Of a stretch of DNA of 64,000 nucleotides, positions 42,050 through 51,743 are shown in pieces. Source of the DNA: JAAZPT01 sp964544955 (lineage in GTDB: Bacteria > Bacillota > Clostridia > Christensenellales > Aristaeellaceae). The notes beneath the pieces were generated by a model that had not been told where the DNA came from, searched no databases, and worked only from the letters and a program-made list of their open reading frames with translations. Made by a program: the position numbers and the translations under genes. The number at the start of each line of letters is the position of its first letter. Position 1 is the stretch's first letter. The stretch lies in the NCBI GenBank assembly GCA_964544955.1, contig CAZJEB010000001.1, forward strand, positions 496,001 to 560,000, read 5' to 3'.

Positions 42050-42883
42050 ATGCGAATTGTAAACCCAGCCACACCATATGGCGATATACCAGCGGAAAAT
42101 ATATTCATAGCTTTAAACAGCTCTGGCCAGCAAGTTGGTCAGGGTTTTATGACTATAAAATATAACCCAAAGTTTTCCGCCACACTGCCATTAAATATAT
42201 ATTTTAAAATAGATGCTGCTGATAATGTTAGAAGCCAACTTTATGGTGCTTTAATGGCAAGGGCTAACCAGTATTGCATGTATGAACAACCTAATTTATC
42301 TGCAAGGATATATACAGATATAGACCCCAACAATACTGAAGCATTACAATTTTACACCTATTGTGGCTTAGAAAACAATGACCGTGATGAAATAATTCAA
42401 ATTAGAAGCCCCCAAGCTACTACCCACAACCTTTATGGTTGCGAAATAAGGGAAATTGTATTACAAAGCCAGTCAGACTTTGGGGCATTAGCCAATAGGC
42501 TTAATGATTATAGGTTAACCCCTTTAACGGAAGAAACCTTAATAAAATGCTCTGAAGCTCAACACTTTTTAGCTATTAACATGGTATATAACAACTTGGT
42601 TATAGGTGAATTAGTGTTTTATGGTTCTGGTACAAAAGCTACATTAATTGCTTTACATGTTGATATAGCATATAGGCGAAACGGCGTTGCCACAAGCCTT
42701 TTAAGGCAAGCTATAATTAGCTTACAAGCAAGGGGCGTTAGGGAGTTTTATGCTATATTACAAAGGCGCAGCATGTCGCAAAGGCATTTGGCTAAGGCTT
42801 GTAAATACAAAGCCATTAAAACAACCATGCTTTACCCTGGCATAAGCATAATGAGGCCTAGCGCTGTGCAAGGCTTTGCTTAA
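42050..42883 (+). CDS. Tandem GNAT-family N-acetyltransferase
   Basis: The start is ATG 42050, 8 nt after AAAGGA; a longer frame begins inside the promoter region. The 277-residue protein has two GNAT-like halves. The first (about 1-125) is degenerate; the second keeps the acetyl-CoA loop ALHVDIAYRRNGVATSLLRQA (Q/RxxGxA-like) and a following alpha helix. The substrate is unknown. Its stop overlaps the stop of the convergent acyltransferase gene, with no terminator seen between them. Confidence 0.8.
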   Translation: MRIVNPATPYGDIPAENIFIALNSSGQQVGQGFMTIKYNPKFSATLPLNIYFKIDAADNVRSQLYGALMARANQYCMYEQPNLSARIYTDIDPNNTEALQFYTYCGLENNDRDEIIQIRSPQATTHNLYGCEIREIVLQSQSDFGALANRLNDYRLTPLTEETLIKCSEAQHFLAINMVYNNLVIGELVFYGSGTKATLIALHVDIAYRRNGVATSLLRQAIISLQARGVREFYAILQRRSMSQRHLAKACKYKAIKTTMLYPGISIMRPSAVQGFA

Positions 42884-44955
42884 TGCTTTTTAGCATTATG
42901 AGCATCCCATTGGGCTTGCTCTAACAAATTCATTTGGTTTTCAAGCTCCGTTACTATGCGGAGCTTTTCTTCTGCCTGTTTATTATCTGGGTTAAATTCT
43001 ACAGCTTTACCAAAGGAAATGACCCTTAACTCCTTATTAGCATAAACAGGTATAAACTGTGCTTTTTTATGCGTTTTTGTATATAAAGCTTGCCCCATTA
43101 AGGCAAAGCCTGAATAAAACTTGCTTGTACCTTTTAGCTTGTATTTACCATCATCCCCATCCAACTCAGGGTTTTCTGGGAATATAAGCAAATTATCGCC
43201 TGATTCCATTGCGTTAACAGATTCTCTAAATGTTTTTATTAGTTCCTCTGGTTTGTTTCTATAAACAGGTATACACTCTATGGAATTTGAAATCCATATC
43301 ATTATAGGTGCTAAAAATTTTGTAAAAGGCATTTGAAGCTTTTTTGGTATCCACTTTTGTTTTGAAAAAGTATTTGTGTAAGTATATTCAATAAAGCTTT
43401 CTTTATCATAAAGCTCGCTTATCATCCAAGGCCTAAAACTAAAGGGAACATATACATTTGCTACAACAGGCCCATATAATTCACCATGGTTGCATATAAA
43501 TATTATAGTTCCATCCTCATAGCTTTTTACATTATCAATACCAACAAGTTTATGATAATACAAAGGCCGTATTAATGAAATAATAATTTTTATACCCACT
43601 CGCCTACTGTGTTTTTTTATAAATACACTCTCTAATTGCTTTTTAAGGGGTGTATTTTTCCCCCCAGCCTTAATATCTAAATATTTATTTAGTTTTTCAA
43701 AATACCTTTTATTTATTGGGAATTTAAGCGCCATAAGGGAAGCCGCAAAAACAACAGCTAACGCAGGAAGTATCATTAAGGGTTTTAAATTATAAAATAT
43801 TTCTAAATTGCTTATAGACCCTAAATCGAAAAAATATAGAAAAAACAATACTACAAGGGCAATATACTGCCCTATTATTACAGCAATATTTTGATAGATA
43901 CTTCTTGTTGCCTTATAATAGTTTAAATCTACAGTATTTACAAATTCAATTACATCATACATTTGTTGTTCTATAACATCAAGGCATGCAATTGTTAATG
44001 CCAAGCCTATTGAGCTTAATATTATTGAAAAATATGCAGATACAGGTATTGCGTTCGTTATAGGTTTAATATTATAAAATATTGTTAAGCCATATGCCCA
44101 TATAAACAAGCCAACAAATAGTAGGTTTGTAAAGTCTACTTCCTTTTTATTTAGCCCTTTTATAACAAACTGTACAAAACCTCTAACTACAAATACACAT
44201 GTAGTAAATAATATAAAAAATATTATCATCCTCTCAGAATAAAGAACAATAAAGGTTGATACATGAACTGCTGTAAGTTGTAAACCTATAACAATTAACA
44301 AACTTAAATACTTAAATACTTTATATGAATGTATATTATTTAAATTTTTAATTGTTGTTTTTATTTCTTCAGGTTCTTTTGTTTCTAAAGGTCGAACATC
44401 ATATTTTTTTATTTCTACTAGTTCTATAAAGAAGGATAATATTAATCCTAAGGTTATAAGCAACAATGATTTGTTAGGCACTAAAATACTAACAATAGCA
44501 AGTGACACCAATAAAAGAACCATATTTAAAAATATGTTTACTATTATGTATGTTTTTTTACTTATAGTATTTAATTTTAATAATTTGTTTAACCTAGCAA
44601 CCATAGATTGCTGTAATAATATTATCGTTATTGTTGAAAATATTGCCCAAAACTCATTAGAATTAATAGATACGGGTACATTCATAACAATAAAAAGCAA
44701 CAACAAAATAAGAACCCCTGTTAATATTGATGTTGCTACTTTATATTTTTTATACACAAAATATTTAAAATCATCATTAAAAAGGGTTCGTAAATAAAAA
44801 TAAGATACACGGCCAAGCATATATAATGCCCCACCAAGTATGTATTGATTTGCAATATATCCTGACACTATCATGGAGAACATATACACTATTATTGTGC
44901 TAATATTCATATCATTATAGTTTGTATTTTTTATTTTATAGCTATTTATATGCAT
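42880..44955 (-). CDS. Multispan membrane protein fused to PlsC-like acyltransferase domain
   Basis: The ATG at 44955 (MHINSYK) behind AAGGA is chosen over a start 30 nt upstream without one. The first ~430 residues hold about 12 hydrophobic segments, MFS/LplT-like in layout but weakly matched. From ~460 to 670 comes a PlsC-like domain: FICNHGELYGP near 490, IPVYRNK, LLIFPENPE and AQFIPVYAN sit where motifs I to IV belong. The catalytic HX4D reads H490-GELY-G, so the Asp is missing, and EGTRS is replaced by ENPEL. A lysophospholipid flippase-acyltransferase role is plausible by comparison with LplT-Aas fusions, but the changed motif makes activity uncertain. Confidence 0.75.
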   Translation of the reverse strand: MHINSYKIKNTNYNDMNISTIIVYMFSMIVSGYIANQYILGGALYMLGRVSYFYLRTLFNDDFKYFVYKKYKVATSILTGVLILLLLFIVMNVPVSINSNEFWAIFSTITIILLQQSMVARLNKLLKLNTISKKTYIIVNIFLNMVLLLVSLAIVSILVPNKSLLLITLGLILSFFIELVEIKKYDVRPLETKEPEEIKTTIKNLNNIHSYKVFKYLSLLIVIGLQLTAVHVSTFIVLYSERMIIFFILFTTCVFVVRGFVQFVIKGLNKKEVDFTNLLFVGLFIWAYGLTIFYNIKPITNAIPVSAYFSIILSSIGLALTIACLDVIEQQMYDVIEFVNTVDLNYYKATRSIYQNIAVIIGQYIALVVLFFLYFFDLGSISNLEIFYNLKPLMILPALAVVFAASLMALKFPINKRYFEKLNKYLDIKAGGKNTPLKKQLESVFIKKHSRRVGIKIIISLIRPLYYHKLVGIDNVKSYEDGTIIFICNHGELYGPVVANVYVPFSFRPWMISELYDKESFIEYTYTNTFSKQKWIPKKLQMPFTKFLAPIMIWISNSIECIPVYRNKPEELIKTFRESVNAMESGDNLLIFPENPELDGDDGKYKLKGTSKFYSGFALMGQALYTKTHKKAQFIPVYANKELRVISFGKAVEFNPDNKQAEEKLRIVTELENQMNLLEQAQWDAHNAKKH

Positions 44956-45037
44956 ATTATTCCTTAATTCTACATTTATACACAAATATTTTACATTAAG
45001 GGCTAGTTGATTTCAAGCTTATAAAACGACACTTTGC

Positions 45038-45071
45038 AAAAAAATGCCATAATACTTATGTATTATGGCAT
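45038..45071 (-). terminator. Terminator of the GH13 alpha-glucosidase gene
   Basis: On the minus strand a perfect 12-bp stem (ATGCCATAATAC/GTATTATGGCAT) with a 4-nt loop is followed by a run of T. Confidence 0.88.
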
Positions 45072-45078
45072 AAATTAT

Positions 45079-46737
45079 TTAGTTTGAAAGAATTATTGCT
45101 TCGTATGGCCTTAAGCTTCCAGTATAATTATCATTATTAGCATAGTTATTTAAAATAGTTTTCCATTCACCCTCTATTTTAAATTCTTGATTATTTTGTG
45201 AGTAGTTTACTATTACAAATATAGTTTTATCACCGTATACACGTTTATAAGGCATTACAAAATCATTATCAGTATCAACTGGCACAAATTCGCCATAAAC
45301 CAAGGTTTCACTAAATTCAGATTTTGTGCGAAGGCTAATTAATTTTTTATAAAAATTGTATACAGAATTTTCGTCAGCCATTTGAGCCTTAGCATTTATT
45401 TGCTTATAATTTTGGTTTAAAGGGAACCATGGTTCAACCTTTGAGAATGATGCGTTTTTATTATCATCCCATTGCATTGGTGTGCGGCTATTATCACGGC
45501 TTCTTGCACCTATAAGGCTTAAAGCCTCTTCTGGATTCATTCCCTCTTTAACGGATGTATCAAATTCATCTAATGTATGTATATCATTATACATATTTAT
45601 ATCATCAAGTTTTATGTTTTCCATACCAAGTTCTTGCCCTTGATATATAAAAGGAATGCCCCTCATCATCAAAAACAAAACAGCTAACATCTTTTTACTT
45701 AAATCGTTTGTACCTATTGTTTTTAAATATTTGCTTGCACTACGAGGTTGGTCATGGTTTTCAAAATATGGGCAAGGTTGACCAATTTTTTGAGTTTCCG
45801 TTTGGAAAAGGAATAATCTTTCCCTTAAGTCTTTTGCATCTATAGGTTTTTGCGTGGTCCAATCTCCAGGTACTTCGCAATCTATATCAGTATAGGAGAA
45901 ATCAAATACTGTTGTAAAGAAACCATCATCACCAATATACTGTTTTAATCGTTCGTTTGTAACTCCTATTTCTGCAACAGTAAAGCAATCGTGGGGTTTA
46001 AACACTTTGTTTTTCATTTCAATAAAGAAATCATCTATGCCTTTTTGGTCAACAAATTTATGCCTTGCTTCAATTAACCCGTCTATACCATCAGGCTCAA
46101 GATGTTCGTTTATTATATTCTTTTTGATATTGCCAATAGCATCAATACGGAACCCTGCAATGCCTTTTTCGCACCATCTATTCATCATAGCGTTTATATC
46201 GTTTCGAACTTCTTCGTTTTCCCAATTTAAGTCTGGTTGTTTAACGTGAAAAACGTGCATATAATACAGGTCTGTGTTAGGTATAGGCTCCCAAACAGAT
46301 CCGCCAAAATAGCCCCTCCAGTTGTTTGGAGGATTTCCATTTATACCCTTCCTTATAACATACCTTTGGCCTGCTTTACCAAGGGGATCCTTCATAGCCT
46401 CTTTAAACCAAGGGTGTTGATCCGATGTATGGTTTAAAACCATATCAAGCAATACTTTAATACCCCTTTTTTCAGCTTCAACCAAAAGATTATCTAAATC
46501 CTTATTTTCCCCAAATATTTCATCAACGCTTTCATAATCTGCAACGTCGTAGCCCCCATCAACCATTGGAGATTTAAATATTGGGCTTAACCAAATAATT
46601 TTTACACCCAAATCATTCAAATAATCCAACCTTTGTGTAATGCCGTTTATATCACCTATACCATCGCCATTACTATCCTGAAAACTTCTTGGATAAATTT
46701 GATATGCAACAGAATAATCCCACCAATGTTTTTTCAA
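45079..46737 (-). CDS. GH13 oligo-1,6-glucosidase / alpha-glucosidase
   Basis: The start is TTG 46737, 9 nt after GGAGG. The 552-residue cytoplasmic enzyme has the GH13 TIM barrel with catalytic D199 (GFRIDAIG), acid/base E256 (TVAEIG) and D329 (FENHDQPR), plus DMVLNHTSDQHPWF and QIYPRSFQDSNGDGIGDI. It resembles the oligo-1,6-glucosidase / trehalose-6-phosphate hydrolase group; specificity is not assigned. There is no signal peptide, so it acts on imported oligosaccharides. No transporter gene is adjacent. Confidence 0.92.
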   Translation of the reverse strand: MKKHWWDYSVAYQIYPRSFQDSNGDGIGDINGITQRLDYLNDLGVKIIWLSPIFKSPMVDGGYDVADYESVDEIFGENKDLDNLLVEAEKRGIKVLLDMVLNHTSDQHPWFKEAMKDPLGKAGQRYVIRKGINGNPPNNWRGYFGGSVWEPIPNTDLYYMHVFHVKQPDLNWENEEVRNDINAMMNRWCEKGIAGFRIDAIGNIKKNIINEHLEPDGIDGLIEARHKFVDQKGIDDFFIEMKNKVFKPHDCFTVAEIGVTNERLKQYIGDDGFFTTVFDFSYTDIDCEVPGDWTTQKPIDAKDLRERLFLFQTETQKIGQPCPYFENHDQPRSASKYLKTIGTNDLSKKMLAVLFLMMRGIPFIYQGQELGMENIKLDDINMYNDIHTLDEFDTSVKEGMNPEEALSLIGARSRDNSRTPMQWDDNKNASFSKVEPWFPLNQNYKQINAKAQMADENSVYNFYKKLISLRTKSEFSETLVYGEFVPVDTDNDFVMPYKRVYGDKTIFVIVNYSQNNQEFKIEGEWKTILNNYANNDNYTGSLRPYEAIILSN

Positions 46738-46824
46738 AGAAAAACCCTCCTATAACATATTATACATATAAAGATTATACCATATTATAAAGGAAATATA
46801 TTAAAATAATTATTAAATACTTAA

Positions 46825-46853
46825 TTGACAATGTTATTGATGTTTAGTATAAT
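46825..46853 (+). promoter_or_regulatory. Promoter of the tRNA cluster
   Basis: Perfect consensus TTGACA, 17-bp spacer, TATAAT, ending 16 nt before the tRNA-Gln. Confidence 0.9.
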
Positions 46854-46869
46854 AATTAAGCATTTGTTT

Positions 46870-46943
46870 TGGGGAATTGTGTAACGGTAGCACCTGCGAC
46901 TCTGACTCGCATTGTATGGGTTCGAATCCTATTTCCCCAGCCA
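46870..46943 (+). tRNA. tRNA-Gln (CTG anticodon)
   Basis: Acceptor TGGGGAA pairs with TTCCCCA, discriminator G, encoded CCA. The anticodon arm TGCGA-CTCTGAC-TCGCA gives anticodon CTG, reading CAG. It is the first gene of a three-tRNA unit and starts 17 nt after the -10 box. Confidence 0.95.
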
Positions 46944-46946
46944 CGT

Positions 46947-47021
46947 GCCTCCATGGTCTAGCGGTCAGGACGTCGCCCTCTCAAGGCGGAAACACGGGTT
47001 CAAGTCCCGTTGGAGGTACCA
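46947..47021 (+). tRNA. tRNA-Glu (CTC anticodon)
   Basis: Acceptor GCCTCCA pairs with TGGAGGT, giving a G1.U72 pair; discriminator A, encoded CCA. The arm TCGCC-CTCTCAA-GGCGG gives anticodon CTC, reading GAG. Only 3 nt separate it from the Gln gene. Confidence 0.95.
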
Positions 47022-47030
47022 CAACATTAT

Positions 47031-47105
47031 GCCTCCTTAGTTAAATGGATATAACAAGCCCCTCCTAAGGGCTAGTTACAAGTTCGATTCTTGTAGGGGG
47101 TACCA
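47031..47105 (+). tRNA. tRNA-Arg (CCT anticodon)
   Basis: Acceptor GCCTCCT pairs with AGGGGGT (G1.U72 and a T4.G69 pair); discriminator A, encoded CCA. The arm AGCCC-CTCCTAA-GGGCT gives anticodon CCT, reading only AGG, which is a very common arginine codon in this window. Confidence 0.95.
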
Positions 47106-47109
47106 TAAA

Positions 47110-47136
47110 AGCCTGTCACACTGGCAGGCTTTTTAT
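47110..47136 (+). terminator. tRNA cluster terminator
   Basis: AGCCTGTCA/TGGCAGGCT stem (one G.T) with loop CAC and a T-run, starting 5 nt after the tRNA-Arg CCA. Confidence 0.9.
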
Positions 47137-47202
47137 TTTTGTGAAAATATTCAAAATAAAGTTTTAAAACTGTATAATATAATAAATTTTTATAAATCTT
47201 TA

Positions 47203-47230
47203 TTGACCTTTATATTAATTATGATAAAAT
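47203..47230 (+). promoter_or_regulatory. Putative promoter of the antiporter gene
   Basis: TTGACC and TAAAAT separated by 16 bp, about 65 nt before the start codon. I saw no riboswitch consensus in the leader. Confidence 0.45.
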
Positions 47231-47295
47231 TATATAAAGAAATCGCCAATATTTAGGACTTTTACTATCTTTAAAAACTTAAAAAAGGAGTACAT

Positions 47296-48948
47296 ATGTA
47301 TTATTTAGTTATTGGGGTTATACTAATACTTGCATTATTTGCAATTAGAATATCAAGCAAGCATGGTATACCAGCTTTATTGTTGTTTATTGTACTAGGT
47401 ATGGGCTTCGGTTTACTTGGCGTTGATTTTAACGACTATGGTATATCCGATACCGTTGCCACAATTGCTTTAATGGTAATTATGTTTTATGGTGGCTTTG
47501 GTACAAACTGGAAAATGGCAAAACCAGTTGCAAAAGAGGCTATAATTCTAAGCTCATTAGGTGTTGTAGCAACAGCTTTAATTACAGGTTTGTTTTGCCA
47601 CTTTGTTTTGGGCTTTAAAATGTTAGAAGGTATGTTAATAGGCTCAATAGTTGGCTCAACAGACTATGCAAGCGTATCCAACATACTTAGAAGTAAAAAT
47701 TTAAATTTGAAGTATAATACCGCTTCATTGTTGGAATTGGAAAGTGGCTCCAACGACCCTACTGCATATACCCTTACAATGGTGTTCTTGTCGGTTATTT
47801 TAGGCTCTGACGTATCTGTACCAATATTAATATTGTCCCAAGTAGCCATAGGAATAGTTATGGGTTTTTTACTTGCCTTCCTTGTTGGCAAATTATTAAA
47901 AATGGTTAATGTTCGTGCAGATGGGCTTCCCGCAGTATTTATGGCCGCAGTAATGCTTATTACTTACGCAAGCACAAGCCTAATTGGTGGTAACGGCTAT
48001 TTAGCCTTATATATTTTAGGTATATATTTGGGCAATATGGAATTTAGGGGCAAAAGGGATGTTGTTTTCTTCTTTGATGGCTTTACAGAAATAATGCAAA
48101 TTGCTTTGTTCTTTATTCTGGGTTTATTATCAAACTTCCAAAGCTTTATATCAAGCTTCCCTATTGCTTTGGCAATTATGATATTTATGACAATAATTGC
48201 AAGGCCATTATCCGTTTATGGTTTAATGTTGCCTTTTAAGCTGAAACGTAATCAATTAAACATGATTTCCCTTGCTGGTATTCGTGGTGCTGCTGCTATA
48301 GCTTTCGCAATAATGGTTGTTAATAGCCCTGCAACATTATCTATGGATGTTTACCATATAGTATTTGGTATTTGCGTATTATCATCTTTAGTTCAAGGCT
48401 CCTTAATGCCACCTGCGGCTAAAAAATGGGATATGCTAGACCCTAACGATACAGTGCTGCAAACATTCAACTATTACCAAGATAAGTCAGAAGTTGGTTT
48501 CTTGGAAACTAAAATAGATGCTAACAGCCGTTTAGTAGGCACAAGTGTTGCTGATTTAAACTTAACATTTGACTTTATAGTTGCTAAAATTGAACGGAAT
48601 GGCAAAACGATAGTTCCAAGAGGTCATATAATTTTAGAAGAAAATGACCTTATAATACTTGCTGGTGAAACCCACTTTGACGAAACTGGCCATGACCTTA
48701 TCGAGTTTACAATACCACACGGGCATGAATGGGCTAACAAGCGAATAAAAGAGTTGGATTTGGATAAAAATCAACTTATTATAATGGTTCAAAGAAAAGA
48801 TAGTGATATTATAGTTCCCTTAGGTGATACACAGTTATACGAAGACGATAAGCTTATATTAATAAAGGTTGATGAATTCTACAACTTCCCTAAAAAAGAA
48901 AATGAAGCTGCAAAAGTAGAAACAACTGAAGATAAAAAGAATAAATAA
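47296..48948 (+). CDS. NhaP-type K+(or Na+)/H+ antiporter with RCK_C domain
   Basis: The 550-residue protein has about 12 membrane segments over residues 1-385 with the CPA1 signature ELESGSNDPTAY; the Asp pair there is typical of electroneutral or electrogenic exchange. Two soluble regions follow (about 400-540) with RCK_C features (LVGTSVADLNL ... GHIILEENDLIILAGE ... LGDTQLYEDDKLILI). The layout is that of CvrA/NhaP2 potassium-proton antiporters, which control cell K+ and volume; ligand gating by the RCK_C region is likely. AAAGGAG precedes ATG. Confidence 0.92.
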   Translation: MYYLVIGVILILALFAIRISSKHGIPALLLFIVLGMGFGLLGVDFNDYGISDTVATIALMVIMFYGGFGTNWKMAKPVAKEAIILSSLGVVATALITGLFCHFVLGFKMLEGMLIGSIVGSTDYASVSNILRSKNLNLKYNTASLLELESGSNDPTAYTLTMVFLSVILGSDVSVPILILSQVAIGIVMGFLLAFLVGKLLKMVNVRADGLPAVFMAAVMLITYASTSLIGGNGYLALYILGIYLGNMEFRGKRDVVFFFDGFTEIMQIALFFILGLLSNFQSFISSFPIALAIMIFMTIIARPLSVYGLMLPFKLKRNQLNMISLAGIRGAAAIAFAIMVVNSPATLSMDVYHIVFGICVLSSLVQGSLMPPAAKKWDMLDPNDTVLQTFNYYQDKSEVGFLETKIDANSRLVGTSVADLNLTFDFIVAKIERNGKTIVPRGHIILEENDLIILAGETHFDETGHDLIEFTIPHGHEWANKRIKELDLDKNQLIIMVQRKDSDIIVPLGDTQLYEDDKLILIKVDEFYNFPKKENEAAKVETTEDKKNK

Positions 48949-48953
48949 TAAAT

Positions 48954-48983
48954 AATGGCTTGTAATAATACAAGCCATTTTTT
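48954..48983. terminator. Bidirectional terminator between antiporter and P-type ATPase
   Basis: AATGGCTTGTA/TACAAGCCATT with loop ATAA and a T-run after it. Confidence 0.9.
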
Positions 48984-51598
48984 TAATGATGATGTTTAAT
49001 TAAACCCAACAATTTTGTAAACTCCATAACCACAAAGGGTATAACAGATAAACCAAAACCTATTAAGTATAATGTTGTGTTTAATTTTACTAAACCAAAG
49101 GGTACTGATAATGGGGTAAATAAAACAATTAACACCAATGCTGTTGAAATCCCAGCTGCGATATTAAGGTTTTTATTTGTGAAAAACCCAGTTTTAAACA
49201 AGGAACGGTTTGACCTCATATTGAAGGCCTGAACAACTTGAGATAGTGCAAGTACCATAAAAGCTAATGTTTGCCCACCTTCAAGGGAATTTGTTGTTGT
49301 TTGCCCAACCATGAAAGCAATAAGTGTTAGTATTGCGAACATAAAGCCTTGTAATATTGTTCTTAAACCAAAACCATTTGCAAATATACCTTCATTTTTA
49401 GGCTTAGGGGCTTGTTCCATTATATTTGGTTCAACAGGTTCCATACCAAGAGCAATTGCTGGTAGCCCATCTGTTACAAGGTTTATCCATAGCAAGTGCA
49501 TAGATAGTAGTGGTGTTACATGCCATAGCATCATAGCTGTAAATACTGTTAGTACCTCACCAATATTTGTGCCTAGTAAATAACCAACAACCTTTTTAAT
49601 ATTTGAATATATTCCTCTACCTTCCCTAACAGCATGAATTATTGTTGCGAAGTTATCATCTGTTAAGGTCATATCGGCAGCACTTTTTGCTACATCAGTT
49701 CCCGTTATTCCCATTGCACAGCCAATATCTGCAGCCTTTAGGGCTGGAGCATCGTTTACCCCATCACCAGTCATTGCAACAACTTTATCTTTGCGTTGCC
49801 AGGATTTTACTATCCTAATTTTATTTTCTGGTGATACTCGTGCATAAACTGATATTTTTTCAATATTGTTATCAAGTTGGGTATCAGTCATTCTATCAAG
49901 CTCTGCGCCAGTTATTGACATGTCCCCATCAACATAAATACCTAAATCCTGCGCTATTGCCTTTGCTGTAATAACATGGTCACCAGTAATCATAACAGGT
50001 TTAATACCTGCAGTACGGCATAGTTTTACAGCCTCTGCTGCTTCTGGTCTTGGCGGATCTATCATGCCAACAAGCCCTAGGAATGTAAGATTGTTTTCAA
50101 TGTTATCAGGTGTTGGGTTATCCGGTATTACATCAATTTCCTTATAGGCAACCGCTATAATACGAAGGGCTTGAGAGCTCATGGAATCATTAAATTCTCT
50201 TGCTTTTTCTAAATTACCTTTAATTGATATTTGTTCAATAACATCAAATGCGCCTTTTACAATTACAATATTTTTACCATCTATATTGTTTATTGTAGAC
50301 ATTAACTTCCTATCAGAATCAAAGGGAAGTTCATACAAACGAGGGTATTCAGCAAATAAATCATCTTTTGTAAAACCATTTTTTAATGTAGCTAATATAA
50401 TAGATGTTTCAGTTGGGTCACCAATGTGTTTTTCTTCACCATTTTCAACTATAACTGACCCATCGCTACAAAGGGTTGCATACTTTAATATTTTTTGAAT
50501 TTCTTCAGAGTTTTTATCTGATATATCTTCAGTTGCGCTTTCTCCATCTGCATAAGCTTTAACTAAAGTCATTCTATTTTGGGTTAATGTTCCTGTTTTA
50601 TCAGAGCATATTATAGAAGCACTGCCTAAGGTTTCAACTGCTGGTAATCGCCTAATAATAGCATTTTGCTTAACCAAGCGTTGTACGCCTATAGATAGTA
50701 TTATTGTAACTATTGCTGGTAAACCTTCAGGTATGGCCGAAACCGCTAAGGATATAGCTGTAATAAATATTTCCATTACTGGTAGGCCATTGTAAACACC
50801 AACAATAAATACTATAACACATGCAATAATTGCAACTATACCTAGGTATTGCCCAAGTTTGGAAAGTTTTTGTTGCAAAGGGGTTTGTGTTTCAACTTCA
50901 GAATCAAGCAAGTTAGCAATTCTGCCCATTTCGGTATCCATACCTATATGGGTAACAACCGCTAAGGCTGAGCCATAGCTAATGCTACACCCTGAAAAAA
51001 CCATGTTTGTTCTATCACCTATGCCTGCATTTTCCTTAACGATAACGCTTGCATCTTTTTCAGAAGGAACGGATTCACCAGTTAGTGCTGACTCTTCACT
51101 TTTTAGGCTTGAGCTTCTAATTAACCTAGCATCAGCTGGTACAAAATCGCCTGCTTCAAGTTTGATAATATCACCAGGCACAAGGTTTACAGCATCTATT
51201 ACTTGCTCGCTACCATCACGTATTACCCTTGCATGGGGTGCTGATAAGCTTTTTAGTGCATCAAGTGCTTTTTCTGCCTTACTTTCCTGAAACATACCCA
51301 TAAGGGCGTTCATTATTACAATTACCATAATTAGCAGGGGTTCAAAAAATTCTTTTAATTCCCCTTCAATACAAGCAACTATAAAAGAGATTATTGCAGC
51401 AGCTATAAGTATAAGTATCATCGCATCCTTAAACTGATCAATAAAGCGCTGCCAATTAGTTTTTTTGGGTTTTTCCCTTAATTTGTTAAGGCCATATTCT
51501 TTTTGTTTTTCAATAACTTCATTGTTTTTTAGGCCTGTTTCCACATTACTATTTAATTTGTTTATAACATCATTAACTTCATTACTATAAAAAGTCAT
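48983..51598 (-). CDS. P-type Ca2+-transporting ATPase (P2-type)
   Basis: The 871-residue pump has the phosphorylation loop CSDKTGTLTQN, the TGES actuator motif (ALTGESVPSEK), PEGLPAIV in M4, the ATP-binding KGAFDVI and the hinge MTGDGVNDAPALK. About ten membrane segments are visible. The sequence resembles SERCA-like bacterial Ca2+ ATPases, and the PEGLP motif in M4 fits calcium; manganese is also possible. It ends in KHHH. Start is ATG behind GGAGGTAACT. It lies convergent with the antiporter gene. Confidence 0.93.
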   Translation of the reverse strand: MTFYSNEVNDVINKLNSNVETGLKNNEVIEKQKEYGLNKLREKPKKTNWQRFIDQFKDAMILILIAAAIISFIVACIEGELKEFFEPLLIMVIVIMNALMGMFQESKAEKALDALKSLSAPHARVIRDGSEQVIDAVNLVPGDIIKLEAGDFVPADARLIRSSSLKSEESALTGESVPSEKDASVIVKENAGIGDRTNMVFSGCSISYGSALAVVTHIGMDTEMGRIANLLDSEVETQTPLQQKLSKLGQYLGIVAIIACVIVFIVGVYNGLPVMEIFITAISLAVSAIPEGLPAIVTIILSIGVQRLVKQNAIIRRLPAVETLGSASIICSDKTGTLTQNRMTLVKAYADGESATEDISDKNSEEIQKILKYATLCSDGSVIVENGEEKHIGDPTETSIILATLKNGFTKDDLFAEYPRLYELPFDSDRKLMSTINNIDGKNIVIVKGAFDVIEQISIKGNLEKAREFNDSMSSQALRIIAVAYKEIDVIPDNPTPDNIENNLTFLGLVGMIDPPRPEAAEAVKLCRTAGIKPVMITGDHVITAKAIAQDLGIYVDGDMSITGAELDRMTDTQLDNNIEKISVYARVSPENKIRIVKSWQRKDKVVAMTGDGVNDAPALKAADIGCAMGITGTDVAKSAADMTLTDDNFATIIHAVREGRGIYSNIKKVVGYLLGTNIGEVLTVFTAMMLWHVTPLLSMHLLWINLVTDGLPAIALGMEPVEPNIMEQAPKPKNEGIFANGFGLRTILQGFMFAILTLIAFMVGQTTTNSLEGGQTLAFMVLALSQVVQAFNMRSNRSLFKTGFFTNKNLNIAAGISTALVLIVLFTPLSVPFGLVKLNTTLYLIGFGLSVIPFVVMEFTKLLGLIKHHH

Positions 51599-51683
51599 AG
51601 TTACCTCCTTTTGGTTATATGGTTATTATATTGCTTTTTTTATAAAAATAAAGTACCAAATATTAATTTATGTTCAATTTATA

Positions 51684-51712
51684 TTGTTAAAGGCCATAAA
51701 TTGTGCTAATAT
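51684..51712 (+). promoter_or_regulatory. Putative promoter of mntP
   Basis: TTGTTA and TAATAT separated by 17 bp, about 30 nt before ATG. The short leader leaves no room for the yybP-ykoY manganese riboswitch. Confidence 0.5.
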
Positions 51713-51743
51713 TGTGAAATACTAAAAATTTTGGAGTGTTTGT

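Noticed and set aside
46738..46824. Leader or riboswitch between the glucosidase and tRNA promoter
   Set aside because: Only AT-rich sequence and possible weak -10 elements for the minus-strand gene are visible.
51599..51743. Manganese riboswitch (yybP-ykoY) at mntP
   Set aside because: The leader is too short and no paired yybP-ykoY core is visible.
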